Positions 1 to 9,876 of a stretch of 29,275 nucleotides of DNA are shown here, in pieces. Location of the stretch: positions 1 through 29,275 of the forward strand of contig JALLBK010000599.1 in assembly GCA_036940085.1 (NCBI GenBank), read 5' to 3'. The translations under genes and the position numbers were made by a program. Positions within the stretch are counted from its first letter, which is position 1. Every line of letters begins with the position of its first letter. The stretch comes from Discostella pseudostelligera (taxonomy: Eukaryota; Bacillariophyta; Thalassiosirophyceae; Thalassiosirales; Thalassiosiraceae). The notes beneath the pieces are model-generated. The model was not told the DNA's origin. It saw only the letters and a list, made by a program, of their open reading frames with translations, and did not search any database.

Positions 1-291
1 CTTGCCACCTTGGCAACTGGAAGTGGCAAGACAAAATTTTGCCTACCCGATTTGCGTACCCTTCGCGCGCGAATTCCTGGCGGGAAACGTACGCAAATCA
101 GGTTTGGGTACTCAAAAGTTTTGCCTTCGCACATGGTCCGGAAACAGACAGGTAGGTAGACCAACGCAACAGCCCAACACCCTCCAACACCTACACCCTA
201 CACCAACAAATATCTCTATCGACAACTAGAATCCCTATTCCCTATCCAACATCGACCATCGACCTTATTTGCACCGACTATCGACCGCGAA
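1..291. promoter_or_regulatory. Upstream region of the P450 gene with palindromes and an E2F-like site
   Basis: There is no convincing gene here. The stretch holds three inverted structures. CTTGCCAC (1-8) pairs with GTGGCAAG (23-30). GATTTGCGTAC (49-59) pairs perfectly with GTACGCAAATC (89-99) across a 29-nt spacer. Inside that spacer is the 12-bp palindrome TTCGCGCGCGAA (62-73), followed by GGCGGGAAA (79-87). TTCGCGC and GGCGGGAA both resemble E2F/DP binding sites. From about 170 to 290 the DNA is C- and A-rich without ATG, consistent with a 5' leader before the P450 ATG at 292. Assigning these motifs to the P450 promoter is an inference, because a gene on the other side of the window edge could equally own them. 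Confidence 0.5.
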
Positions 292-2189
292 ATGGCGACG
301 ACCAAGCAACATCAGTACCACCAGCTCGTTCTTACTCTCCTGCTTTTGGCGGCAATAGTTGCTACTACCAGCTCGTTTGTTCTCCGCCCTAGCCCTAGCA
401 CTAATGTAGGCCATCGTCAATCCACCTCCACCCACGTCCCAAACACCAGCCATAGCAGCAGACGATCACCAGCTCAAGAAAATCTTCGCAGCGGAAATAA
501 GGGTGGAACTACCTCACTGCAGCTCTCTCCGTTACCGTCCATCATCACCAATATCTCCGGAAAGATATCACCGCAGATTCGCAATTCCATCTTGATAGGA
601 TCAGCCGCTGCTTTGCTCTTCAAAAATCGATCCAAATTTTACCCCTCGAACCTTCCCATTCCCGATGCTGCCTTCACCGAACCACTCCCCGACGGATCAT
701 TTGGCTGCCCCTTCTTTGGAAACATTGGCTTCTTCACTAAAATGGGCAATGCCAAATCAGGAGCTGGAGAATTCTACAGGTCTCAAGTAAGACGGGTTGG
801 TGGTAATCCTCAAGTCGTCAAGTATGCACCACTTGGGAAACCCTCTGTGATTGTCACCGGTATTGCCAATGTGAAAAAAGTATTTAACAAAGAATTCAAA
901 TTGGTGAAGACAGGTGTATTATCGGATGCACTCACAGATTCATTTGGAGGTGACAGTTTATTGTTCGTAACCGATCAGGAGAGGCATCAGTTCTTGAGAA
1001 GGTTGGTGGGGCAGTCCATGACACCGGAGAAAATTGACATCGCCATGCCAGCATTGATGGAGAGTGCTACGCGGATGATCGATACGCTAAAGGAGGGCGA
1101 GGACGTGGAGATGGAACGTGTGCTTACTTCCTTTACATTGGATGTGGCCTGGCGTCAGATTCTAGGTGAGACAATACTGCTGTGATATGTGATATGTTCG
1201 ATCTGACAGCCAATTCACTTACCTTCGGCAATATCGGATTTCGTTCAGGGCTTAATTTGAAGGACGATGAAATCGAAACATTCAACAAAGCTGTTAACGA
1301 TTGGATTATTGGCTTTCTCAATCCGATATGGATCTTCCTTCCAGGCAAACGATTTTCCCGGTCTACTCGGGCATTCAAATACCTGGTATCGAAGATTGAA
1401 GCTAGGCTGGAAGAGTTTGAAAGGAATGGGCCTGATGAATCGACGTTGAGTGGAATGTACTTTGCTAAGGATGAAGATAATCCAAGCAGGAGACTCAGTA
1501 AAACGGATATCATCAGCAATTCTTTGCTGCTTATATTCGCTGGATCGGAGACCGCAGCTAGCACACTCACTGTGGCGATGCTTGCTCTCGGTTTGCATAA
1601 AGATGTATTCAATAAACTGAAGAACGAGCAACTTGCCATGATGGCAAAAAACGAAGGGAAAGTAACGACGAGGGAGATGCTCGAGAAAGACTGCCCTTAT
1701 CTTGATGCTGTGGTTAAGGAAGTCATGAGGATTAAGCCGTTAGCACTTACGGGAGCGATGCGTTTTGCCCAGGAAACCTTTGTTGTTGATGGAAAGCAAG
1801 TTCCAAAAGGTTATGGTGTTGCTTTCAGCCCGGGCATCACCCACTTGCTCGACCCAACGGTGAAGGAAGAGGATGAATCTCATATGGATATTGTAAAGGG
1901 TTTCAAACCGGAGAGATGGTTGGATGATAAGACCAAGCCCACTGATTATATTCCATTTGGTGTAGGACCTCGGTACTGTCTTGGAGTGAATTTAGCACTT
2001 GCCGAAATGAAGGTGTTCCTTGCTCTGTTTGCACGTCGTGTGGATTTTGATTTGACGAACACGACACCCGATAATGTCGAATGGAAGAACTTTAGCATCA
2101 TTCCAAAGCCGAGAGATGGTGCGCTGATTTCTGTTTCAAGTATGAGAGATTCCAGTACTTCCCCGATGAGAAGCACTGTGAGTGTTTAG
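292..2189 (+). CDS. Cytochrome P450, probably plastid-targeted (CYP120/CYP26-like), two exons
   Basis: Haem-thiolate monooxygenase of about 604 residues, encoded by 292-1165 joined to 1249-2189. The hallmarks are: I-helix AGSET (residues 389-393); K-helix ExxR (E449, R452); and the haem loop FGVGPRYCLG with ligand Cys535. Residues 12-28 are strongly hydrophobic and are followed by TTSSFV with Phe29, which resembles the diatom ASAFAP signal/transit junction, so import into the complex plastid is likely. The globular part starts near the PFFGNIGFF segment around residue 140. Its overall look, including the AWRQILG segment at the exon junction, recalls the CYP120/CYP26 group; the substrate cannot be told from sequence (retinoid-, carotenoid- or sterol-like are guesses). 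The two exons lie in different frames and are joined by an 83-nt GT-AG intron that restores the WRQILGLNL segment. The start at 292 is the first ATG of the frame. Confidence 0.92.
1166..1248 (+). other. Intron of the P450 gene (83 nt, GT-AG)
   Basis: The donor is CTAG|GTGAG and the acceptor is TCGTTCAG|GG. Splicing joins G(1165) to GG(1249-1250), forms a Gly codon and continues into LNLKDDE, restoring P450-like sequence across the junction. A closer AG at 1208-1209 also keeps the frame but would insert about 13 residues (ANSLTFGNIGFRS) that do not fit the family, so the distal acceptor is preferred. Confidence 0.85.
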
Positions 2190-2852
2190 AGAGAGTTGTG
2201 GCAAGTGTGTTTTGACTTTCATTGAGATTTGTACAGTTGAGGAACTAGGTATTTGTTTTTTGAATGCCTTCCCCCGCTTCTTTATTCGAGCTTTGTTTCC
2301 AGATTATGATCCATTAACCATTCTGCCAGCTGCGGCAGAATCTGGTAGAAGCGATGGCCCCGCATATCATCTCAATTGCATCTCCCTACTCCTAGTTGAT
2401 AATCATCATAACTGTCACTCCTGACTATCCACGCTGCGGAGATATCCAGCTTCGACTACATAGCAGTATCGAGTCAATTTCAATTCCACGTCGCAGTCTC
2501 TTCAGGCGGGAAATGGCGCGCCATTTATTTGTACGGTGGAATAGTATCGAATTTTTCACTCTTTATGTCACTCCCTTGAAAGCTGAAAGCCGCTCCATCC
2601 TCCAAGATCCTCCATCCTCTCTCTCTCTCCACCTCCACCACACATCATTCTCCAACCCGAATCTTCACGCATGCACGATGTTATTATGTTGTCTATCTAC
2701 TCCTGCTTCCTCCAGCGCCACTGCGTCGGAAGATAAAGATAGGAGAAATGCTCATTCTACTGATCAAGAGACCCCTTCACCTCCATCCCAACTATATCAC
2801 TATGTATTCATACAATTAACTAACGAACTCGCCTAGATACACCTCCAGCAAC
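2190..2852. promoter_or_regulatory. Intergenic region between P450 and S28 peptidase, with an E2F-like site
   Basis: The 663-bp gap carries the P450 3' untranslated region and the promoter of the downstream peptidase. GGCGGGAAA (2505-2513) runs directly into ATGGCGCGCC, so an E2F-like motif abuts the palindrome GGCGCGCC. A CT/CCA-rich tract follows at about 2608-2650. A 146-codon open frame (2396-2836) is present but is low-complexity, resembles no family and ends 16 nt before the real ATG, so I do not call it. Confidence 0.45.
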
Positions 2853-4526
2853 ATGACAAACTCATACGGCGCAATCGACGGCTACGAATCCGTCGACACC
2901 CAACCACGACAACACAACCCGGTCGAACGGTCTAACTTCAAACCTTGGATTGTCATTGCTGGCTTCGTACTTTGTATCGTTGTGATATTTAATAATCCTT
3001 GGGCGTCATCATCTGGCTCTCTCCACCTAGTGCCAAACAAACTCGATTCCGACGACGATGATGCCGCATCTGCAGACTTCAATGATGAAAATCGAGCGCT
3101 ATTCTACCATAATCAATTAGTCGACCACTTCAATCCTTCTGACACATCCACGTGGTCCAATCGCTATTATGCCAGCACTGAATTCTTTAAAGGAGCTGGT
3201 CATCCCATCTTCCTGATTGTGGGTGGCGAAGGCTCGTTGGATCATGGAATGCTATATCCTTTTGTGACGCAGCATTTGGCACCGTACTTTGGCGCGGCAG
3301 TGATTGAGATTGAGCATCGTTTCTATGGACCGTATCAGCCCATTGTCGGACGAAAAGCCACAATTGGAGAGCTGATTGAATTGCTGACTCCACAACAAGC
3401 CATGGCCGACATGGTTCGCCTTGCAAGTGTCTTCAAAGATCGAATAAACTGTTCATCGCCTCGAACATCAAAAGAGTATTGTCCAGTGATCTCTGTGGGA
3501 GGGAGCTATCCAGGTTTCTTATCGGCCATGTTCCGACTGGTGTATCCAAACTTTGTAGATATTAGCTATGCGGCATCTGCACCACTGAAACTGTACGATC
3601 AGAGTGCTAATCCGTACGTGTATTATGATATTGTAACCAAGGCCGCCGAACGTCTATCACCGGGATGTGCGCATGCAGTACGAACTACACTGCGTGAGGC
3701 AAAGAAGTTGATTGAATTGTTGCCAAGCGTGCAGGATGCAGTCAAAAGCATGAATATGTGCGTGGACAAAGTACCGGAATATATCACCAATGTAACAATA
3801 TTGAGTGAAGAAGTCATGACGGCAGTGAGTTTTACATTTGCCGATTATAACATGGATGCCTACCCGCCTGGTCCAGATTTGGGGTTGTACAAAGCATGCC
3901 AAGTGTTTCAGGAGAAAAGGCCGAAGTCCCCGTTGGAGAAGGTGGCGAATTTCTTCCAGTTGTCGAGAGAGCTGGATGAAGGAGCAGAAGGGGAAAAGAG
4001 TCCTGACGCGGATACCTGCTACGATATATCTTTACTTCTTACCGATTCTGACGTTACTGGTAACACCACCACCGAATGGTCCGATGCAATCGACGGCAAT
4101 ATGTGGGATTTTCAACTGTGCACTACATTGATAGATCCTATTGGTGTTTCATCTGACTCCATGTTCCCTCCACGCAAATGGTCTTACGAAGATCTAACCG
4201 AATATTGCCATCGCGAATATGGTCAGGGTGTAACCCCACAACCATTCGCCCTTGTTCAGAGTTTGGGATTTGATAACCTTGACGAGAGTGATGCATCGTA
4301 CATCCTCTTCACAAATGGAATGCAAGACATGTGGTCGGGTGGATCATATCTGGAAGACTTGTCGGATACGATACTGGCATTAAACTTCGAGAATGGAGCT
4401 CACCACAGCGACTTGTCACATGTTGGGCCGAGCGAGAATGATACTGACGACATTCGTCAGGGATTTGTGAAGATAACTAATATCTTGGAGAGGTGGCTAC
4501 ATGAAATTAGGAATCAGTACAATTGA
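2853..4526 (+). CDS. S28-family serine carboxypeptidase (PRCP/DPP7-like), membrane-anchored, copy A
   Basis: Protein of 557 residues, uninterrupted. Family S28 enzymes (lysosomal Pro-Xaa carboxypeptidase, dipeptidyl peptidase 7, thymus-specific serine protease) cleave next to proline. The nucleophile motif GGSYPG places catalytic Ser218; the usual form is GGSYGG or GGSYAG, so Pro at the fifth position is a variant. The NGMQDMW segment gives the likely Asp492, and GAHHSDL gives the His (H517/H518). NRYYAS and the FLIVGGEGS oxyanion segment are also typical. A short cytosolic tail (1-30) precedes one hydrophobic helix (about 32-49) and an Asp-rich linker, so it is probably a type II membrane protein or carries an uncleaved signal anchor, with the protease domain in a vacuolar or secretory lumen. 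A near-identical paralogue lies inverted at 9877-11547. It ends tail-to-tail with the PGAM gene, 105 bp away. Confidence 0.93.
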   Translation: MTNSYGAIDGYESVDTQPRQHNPVERSNFKPWIVIAGFVLCIVVIFNNPWASSSGSLHLVPNKLDSDDDDAASADFNDENRALFYHNQLVDHFNPSDTSTWSNRYYASTEFFKGAGHPIFLIVGGEGSLDHGMLYPFVTQHLAPYFGAAVIEIEHRFYGPYQPIVGRKATIGELIELLTPQQAMADMVRLASVFKDRINCSSPRTSKEYCPVISVGGSYPGFLSAMFRLVYPNFVDISYAASAPLKLYDQSANPYVYYDIVTKAAERLSPGCAHAVRTTLREAKKLIELLPSVQDAVKSMNMCVDKVPEYITNVTILSEEVMTAVSFTFADYNMDAYPPGPDLGLYKACQVFQEKRPKSPLEKVANFFQLSRELDEGAEGEKSPDADTCYDISLLLTDSDVTGNTTTEWSDAIDGNMWDFQLCTTLIDPIGVSSDSMFPPRKWSYEDLTEYCHREYGQGVTPQPFALVQSLGFDNLDESDASYILFTNGMQDMWSGGSYLEDLSDTILALNFENGAHHSDLSHVGPSENDTDDIRQGFVKITNILERWLHEIRNQYN

Positions 4527-4631
4527 ATTTTGATAACGGATAAGATGATCTACGTCCTAACAATTTTGATGAAATAGAAACAAATTTTGGTGCTATAATG
4601 ACGAATAGTTCTCTTCATACCAAGTTGTGCC

Positions 4632-7594
4632 TTATCTATTAGCTTCGACGGGTTTCCGTATATTCGCAATCAGTTCGCTATCCGACGCTGAAAGGAAAGT
4701 ATCATTCTCTCCCAAAAAGGCGAAATCGCATCCATCATCATCACTACCATCTGGATTTTTGCATGGCCGGAACAAATAACTAGCCGAAGCACCAAAGTTG
4801 TACTTCTCAAGTGGGTCCTCTCCCGATCCATCATCAAGAAGTTTGATGCATTTTGAATTCATATCAAATATCAGAGGCAAACCGTTGGGAATTTCCAGAC
4901 CTGCAATTTTGTCCTCGGGTATGTCACAGAGATACATCAACAAACCTCGGATGGCATTTTCACTGCTTGCTATCAAGACGCGCTTCCCTTTACTTATTGC
5001 CTCTGGCATGATTTGTTCCGTAAAGAAGGGTATTGTGCGGTCCATGCAGTCCTTTAGCGATTCAGACTTGGGAAGCTTTCTATGGAGTGAAAACTTCTTG
5101 CTTTCAATAAGGCGAATGAGCGTTTCGCTGACTGATATTCGGATATCTTTCAGATACTTCTTGTAACGAATATCATTGCCAGGATATTGTGGCGAGAATG
5201 ATGATACGGGAGGTGGTTTGACAGCGTATCCTCTTCGCCATGCCTTGAATTGCTTTTCCCCATGCCGTTGCTTGACCATCGCTTTAGAGAGCCCCGTCAA
5301 TTCTCCGTACATTCCTAAGAATAAGAGCACAAAGATAAGAAGGTGATCCGATCAAAAATATGCTACAACTGGATAGATTCATGCTTACTCTCATTCAAGC
5401 GCCAACTTTTAATGATTGGTAGCCAAAGACAGTCCATTTCGTCCATTACATACCATGCCGTCTCGATCGCACGGGAAAGCCACGACGTGTATACGGCATC
5501 GAATTCAAAACCATGCAATTTTAGTAGTTTCCCTGCCCTTTTTGCTTCTTCCACTCCATCCGCAGCGAGAGGAACATCATCCCACCCGGTGAATAGCCCA
5601 AGTTTGTTATTTTCTGTCTTTCCATGTCGTATCATAACGATTAATGACGACTCCCGCTTTATTGGAACGGGCCCTATTCCGGGAACAACTTCGCCTGCCG
5701 GCATGGCAGTGACACATGGACCATTGGCATTAAATATAGGTGCAAACAGCTCGTCACTTCCTTCTTTCTCGTCGTCAATCGAAGTTATATTTTCAGTATC
5801 TTGCTCAAAGTTAGGATGATCGGGATCGAAATACTCGCCATCTTCAATCTCACTCAAACCCTTTTCCCAAACCTTATCTTCATTTTTTTGCTCGACTAGT
5901 GTAAGCCTCCCATCGGTACCATCGTCTTCCTCATCGTCGGTGGCATATTGAGCCGCCCATGTTTGAACCTCTCGTTGCGCCTCAAGCTTCGACAATGAAC
6001 GTTGCAAGGGAGTCAGGCCAGAGTTGGCAGATCTTGACATTACCTTTTCATAACCCGGCACCTTGGCACTCCACTCCACCTCCCTTTTGATTGCTTGTTT
6101 CAAGAGACCCGGTTTTTCCAGAAACACACCCTTCATATGAACCTGACTGACAGTGTTCTGATCACCACTCGGCGGAATCGGATTCAAATTCTTATCAAAG
6201 TTATAAATGATGGGTATTCCCGTAGGTATGGCCACATCTTGTATCTCATCATCGCCTATCCCATCAATAATTTTTACCAATCCACGCAGGGTATTGGCAT
6301 GGGCCACCACTAGGACATTCCGGCCACATACCAACTCATAGGATATCTTATCAAACCAAACTGGCTTCGTCCGTTCCATACAGTCGAGTAATGACTCGGT
6401 CAGTGGGATTTGGCTCGGTGACAAGTCCGCATGTCGACGATCTCTGCCTGGATAATACTTATCGGCGGGGGTTAGTGCTGGTGGACGCGACAATAATGAC
6501 CCCCGCCATTCCTGCACCAGTTCAGCACCTAGAAGCTCGGCCGTTTCTGTTTTGCTCAAGCCAGTCAGTGCACCATACATGCGTTCGTTGAGACGCCACG
6601 ACTTGAACACAGGAAGGTATACCTCATTCAATTCGCGAAGCAATATCCAAGAAGATCGAATGGCACGCTTTAATCGCGATGTGAAGACAATGTCGACATT
6701 GTACCCACCCTCCACTAGCAATCGCGCGGCATGTTCCACCTCTCTATATCCCTGCGCCGAGAGGTCAGGATCTGCCCAGCCAGTGAATGTCTTGTTGGCA
6801 TTCCACTCACTTTCACCATGTCGAACCAAAATTAGTGTTCCCGGAGCAACTCGCTTGTACTCTCCAAATAATGCACGATAGGGCACCTTCATCATTTGTA
6901 CTAAATTGGCCATGAAGCCACGTTTTTTGCGTCCCCGTGTCCCAAACATACCCCAATATCCATCCTCATCCATTTCATCATCGTCAAATGTTGTTGTGGG
7001 TGTAGTAGTGCTGCTACTGCTACCACCATCAATCATATCCACATCATCCTCATACCCACCCTTATGCACATTCCCCATGAACGCATCGGCAGCACCAATA
7101 TTTTCATTCATTCGTACCAATTTCTCTGCCCATGTCATTCCTCGTTCTTCTTCACCAGCACCACTACTACTATCATTCTCTCGCTTGGACTTTCGAGTAG
7201 CCTCCCGCAATTTCCCCTCCATCTCCAATCGATGACGTATCCGTCGTCGTTCATATCGACGTCGTTGACGAGCATTGACCACTGTGCGTGAGTAGCCCCA
7301 TGCGTTGGAACGGACGGAGTAGGCGGCGGCGCTTGTCCATGCATTGTTATTGTTGCTGCTGTCGTAGGAATCATCGCCATTGGTCGGGTTGGGGTTGGAT
7401 CGAATGCCAATGCCATCGTCATCGTTATTGGCATTGCTATTGCTAATCGCGAACTGGAGAGGTTGGTGGCGCTGTATTATTACATGATGATGATGCGGTA
7501 GTTCGAATGCCAGCGATGGTGTCGTTGCCGTAGTGGCAAAGGCATATAGGAGAAGGAGGAACTGCGATGCGGACGCCATGGTGCACAACATCAT
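4632..7594 (-). CDS. PGAM: Double-domain 2,3-bisphosphoglycerate-dependent phosphoglycerate mutase, plastid-targeted, two exons
   Basis: Encoded on the minus strand by 7594-5389 joined to 5314-4632, about 962 residues. dPGAM enzymes interconvert 3- and 2-phosphoglycerate in glycolysis through a phospho-histidine. Domain 1 (about 252-480) has RHGESEWN with His259, FTGWADPDLS, SWRLNERMYG and AHANTLRG with the second His432, so it should be active. Domain 2 (about 648-935) keeps RHGKTENN (His657), FTGWDDVPL and LNERMYG, but reads ASSENAIRG where the second His belongs (Ser853), so it looks catalytically impaired. The open frame extends up to 7660 only through a TTG codon; the first ATG is at 7594 with A at -3, and another at 7579 sits in ACCATGG. 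A hydrophobic signal peptide ends in SLAFELP, an ASAF-like plastid junction. A basic and Ser/Asn-rich linker (about 30-240) precedes domain 1. Single-domain enzymes have about 250 residues, so this is a fusion or internal duplication. Confidence 0.92.
5315..5388 (-). other. Intron of the double-domain PGAM gene (74 nt, GT-AG)
   Basis: On the minus strand the donor is GAGA|GTAAGC and the acceptor is TTATTCTTAG|GAATG. Joining A(5389) to GA(5314-5313) creates the Arg of LNERMYG, exactly matching the same motif in domain 1. The intron interrupts domain 2 only; the equivalent site in domain 1 is intronless. Confidence 0.92.
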
Positions 7595-8460
7595 GGTTTT
7601 GTGTTCTCCGGCAAGCTGTCTTCTTCCTTCTTCGCCTTCGTGGCACCTTCGGTCGAACAAAAATGTATTGTTTCCTCCACGTCTAGATTTGAAATTAAAA
7701 TTTGAAATAAAATTTGACTTTAGCGCCCTATGTACGATACCACGTCGGAATCAGTATTGGTGCAAGGGAAAGATTTGGCGGGAACATTGTTTGTGGTTGG
7801 TTGGCAAAGGTTTTGGCGGGGAGTGGACCGTATGGACCGGACAAAGGACATCCCAGATCCGCTTCACCGTAACATAAACACTTGCGGTGCGATGATAATA
7901 ATTGCGAATGTACTAGATATCATTCTCGCTGGTGGACAAATTGCCGATTGATGTGAGCCGTCGAGACTGACCTTATTCAATAATTGTGGGTTGTGGGAAG
8001 TTGAATGATGTCGATGGCCTGAACAGTTCAGATTCAGAGAGATGACATCACTTATGTCTTGACGAACAAAACCGTGCGATGGGATCGTGATGATGTTGTT
8101 TCAAACGAGTGGATATGATTATGATGGATCATGGCGACCTCTTTCCTTCACTCTCCATTGTTGGCTATGATTGTACTATCGATTTGATCATGTCATTCGA
8201 AGTTTGAAGGGCACATATCTACTTTGGCGATTCAAAGAATGTTCTCACTGCGACGGATCCTTGTCAAACGTACGGGACCGCAACATGTCATGATAAACAT
8301 ATCTCTGCCGGGGACGCTTCCATCATTTGGTGGCTTCCATGCTACGTTGGTTGTTGGATTTTATTTTGGCAATCACATGCTCCCTTGATTTTTGGATTTC
8401 ACCTTGAAAGCGTATATTCATCTAGGGAACGCAGCACATCCCTCGTCTTGGGAGAACAGA
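7595..8460. promoter_or_regulatory. Divergent promoter region between PGAM and LRR genes
   Basis: This 866-bp gap separates two divergently transcribed genes. Next to PGAM lies an A/T block made of ATTTGAAATT-like units (7687-7715), then GCGCCCTATGT, TTTGGCGGGAA (7774-7784) and TTTTGGCGGG (7811-7820). The block from 7687 to 7784 is related to 12077-12154 (see findings). From 7830 to 8460 I see no gene, no clear repeat and no TATA box; it presumably holds the LRR promoter and 5' leader. Confidence 0.5.
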
Positions 8461-9756
8461 ATGGGGAGCTGCATCTCGAAATCATCGTTGTCGTCTACTG
8501 ACACTGGATGCATCGTAACATCCGAACCGACGGACTTTCTTCTCTACACCGGTTACAAGCCGACCCCACATGTCGTAGTTGACTCATCTGTCAAAGTGAT
8601 TGTCGATGGAGCATTTCGCAATTGTAAGGAATTGGCAGTTCTTGAATTCTCCGAAAAAGGGCAGCTGAAACATATTGGGAACAATGCCTTTCGAAGATGT
8701 AAATCCCTGCAGCACATCACAATTCCTTCCTCTGTGGAAACTATAGCTGATTTTGCATTCGGATACTGCACCAAATTATTGAATGTAACGCTTAACGATG
8801 GGACAAAGTGTCTCAACAACTCTGCATTCGAAGGATGTACATTACTAAAGCAGATTGTAATACCCGCCACTGTCGATACTATTGGCCATTGTGCATTCCG
8901 TAATTGCAATAAATTGGTGAATGTGATACTAAACGAGGGGCTGAAGTATATTGGGAATCAATCATTTGAAGGATGCACATCACTAAAGCAGATTGAAATC
9001 CCCACCACGGTCGAGATTATTGGCAATGGCGCATTCTGTAATTGCAGAGAATTGGTGGTTGTGAAACTCAACGAGGGGCTGGAGCATATTTGGGAACAAA
9101 CATTTGAAGATTGTGAATCCCTAACGCAAATTGAAAATCCCTCCACGGTCGGGATTATTGGCATCGGTTCATTCTGTAATTGCAGAGAATTAGTGAATGT
9201 TAAACTCAACGAGGGTTTGGAGTATATCGGAGCGAATGCATTTGAAGGTACTTCAATAGAGCGGATTGCAATTCCGTCCACTGTCATAGATATTGACATT
9301 AATGCATTCCTTTCGTGCAAAAAATTGGAGGTGGAATTCTGTGATGAATTTGAAGAGTTTGTGCACAAAACGTCGCTTCAGAATTGGTGGAGTGCAAAAT
9401 ATTCAAATGCTCGAGTGGGAACTATATCTCATATTCGATTTGTGAACTCGATGAGTATGTTCAACTTCTTATCTCAACGCAGTATCCCTGAGCGATTTGA
9501 CGCCCTGAAAGTGAAAACATGGCAGTTGAACATATGCGACATGCTTCAATGGTCTGCTGATTATAATGCCGTCGAATCGCAACTTGCAGCCTATGAACGG
9601 TTAATGGAGGTTGCCTCCTTATTGGAACTTGCTCTCTGGAAATCGAAAATCGAAGAGCATAGTGAGAGTATCAGCGCGATGAGATCGCAGCACCGTATCG
9701 CGTGTGGAGCAGATGTTATCATCCCAAACGTTCTGCCGTACCTATTGCCTAATTGA
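8461..9756 (+). CDS. BspA-type irregular leucine-rich-repeat protein with myristoylation-type N-terminus
   Basis: 431 residues. From about residue 30 to 310 it is built from 23-residue LRR_5 (BspA/TpLRR) units, with alternating phrases like IGNGAFCNCREL and VKLNEGLEHI followed by SLKQIEIPTTVEI. Such repeats form a right-handed solenoid used for protein or ligand binding. The C-terminal 120 residues are non-repeat and end with GADVIIPNVLPYL, a tail I associate with diatom proteins of this kind. The open frame extends to 8392 only via TTG; the first ATG at 8461 gives MGSCISKSS, where Gly2 with Ser6 fits N-myristoylation and Cys4 fits palmitoylation, suggesting a membrane-attached cytosolic protein. 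One repeat has a Pro substitution (IENPST). The specific binding partner is unknown. Confidence 0.88.
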   Translation: MGSCISKSSLSSTDTGCIVTSEPTDFLLYTGYKPTPHVVVDSSVKVIVDGAFRNCKELAVLEFSEKGQLKHIGNNAFRRCKSLQHITIPSSVETIADFAFGYCTKLLNVTLNDGTKCLNNSAFEGCTLLKQIVIPATVDTIGHCAFRNCNKLVNVILNEGLKYIGNQSFEGCTSLKQIEIPTTVEIIGNGAFCNCRELVVVKLNEGLEHIWEQTFEDCESLTQIENPSTVGIIGIGSFCNCRELVNVKLNEGLEYIGANAFEGTSIERIAIPSTVIDIDINAFLSCKKLEVEFCDEFEEFVHKTSLQNWWSAKYSNARVGTISHIRFVNSMSMFNFLSQRSIPERFDALKVKTWQLNICDMLQWSADYNAVESQLAAYERLMEVASLLELALWKSKIEEHSESISAMRSQHRIACGADVIIPNVLPYLLPN

Positions 9757-9876
9757 TTACTGCGATAGGTAGTAGCTTTGTTTGAGCATTAGAAAATTAA
9801 GTCTATCAAAATTTGGTTTGTTGTTTCAAGGCAGTGTTTCACATGGAAGGGTTTGGCAGTATCGTAGAAGTTTGAT

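Noticed and set aside
1182..1248. Separate second P450 gene starting at 1182
   Set aside because: The fragment begins mid-fold; an 83-nt GT-AG intron joins it cleanly to the first exon.
2396..2836. Open frame of 146 codons before the S28 gene
   Set aside because: Low-complexity Ser/Pro/His sequence without family resemblance; ends 16 nt before the real start and fits a leader region.
7595..7660. PGAM start at 7660
   Set aside because: The codon is TTG, not ATG; the first ATG with good context is 7594.
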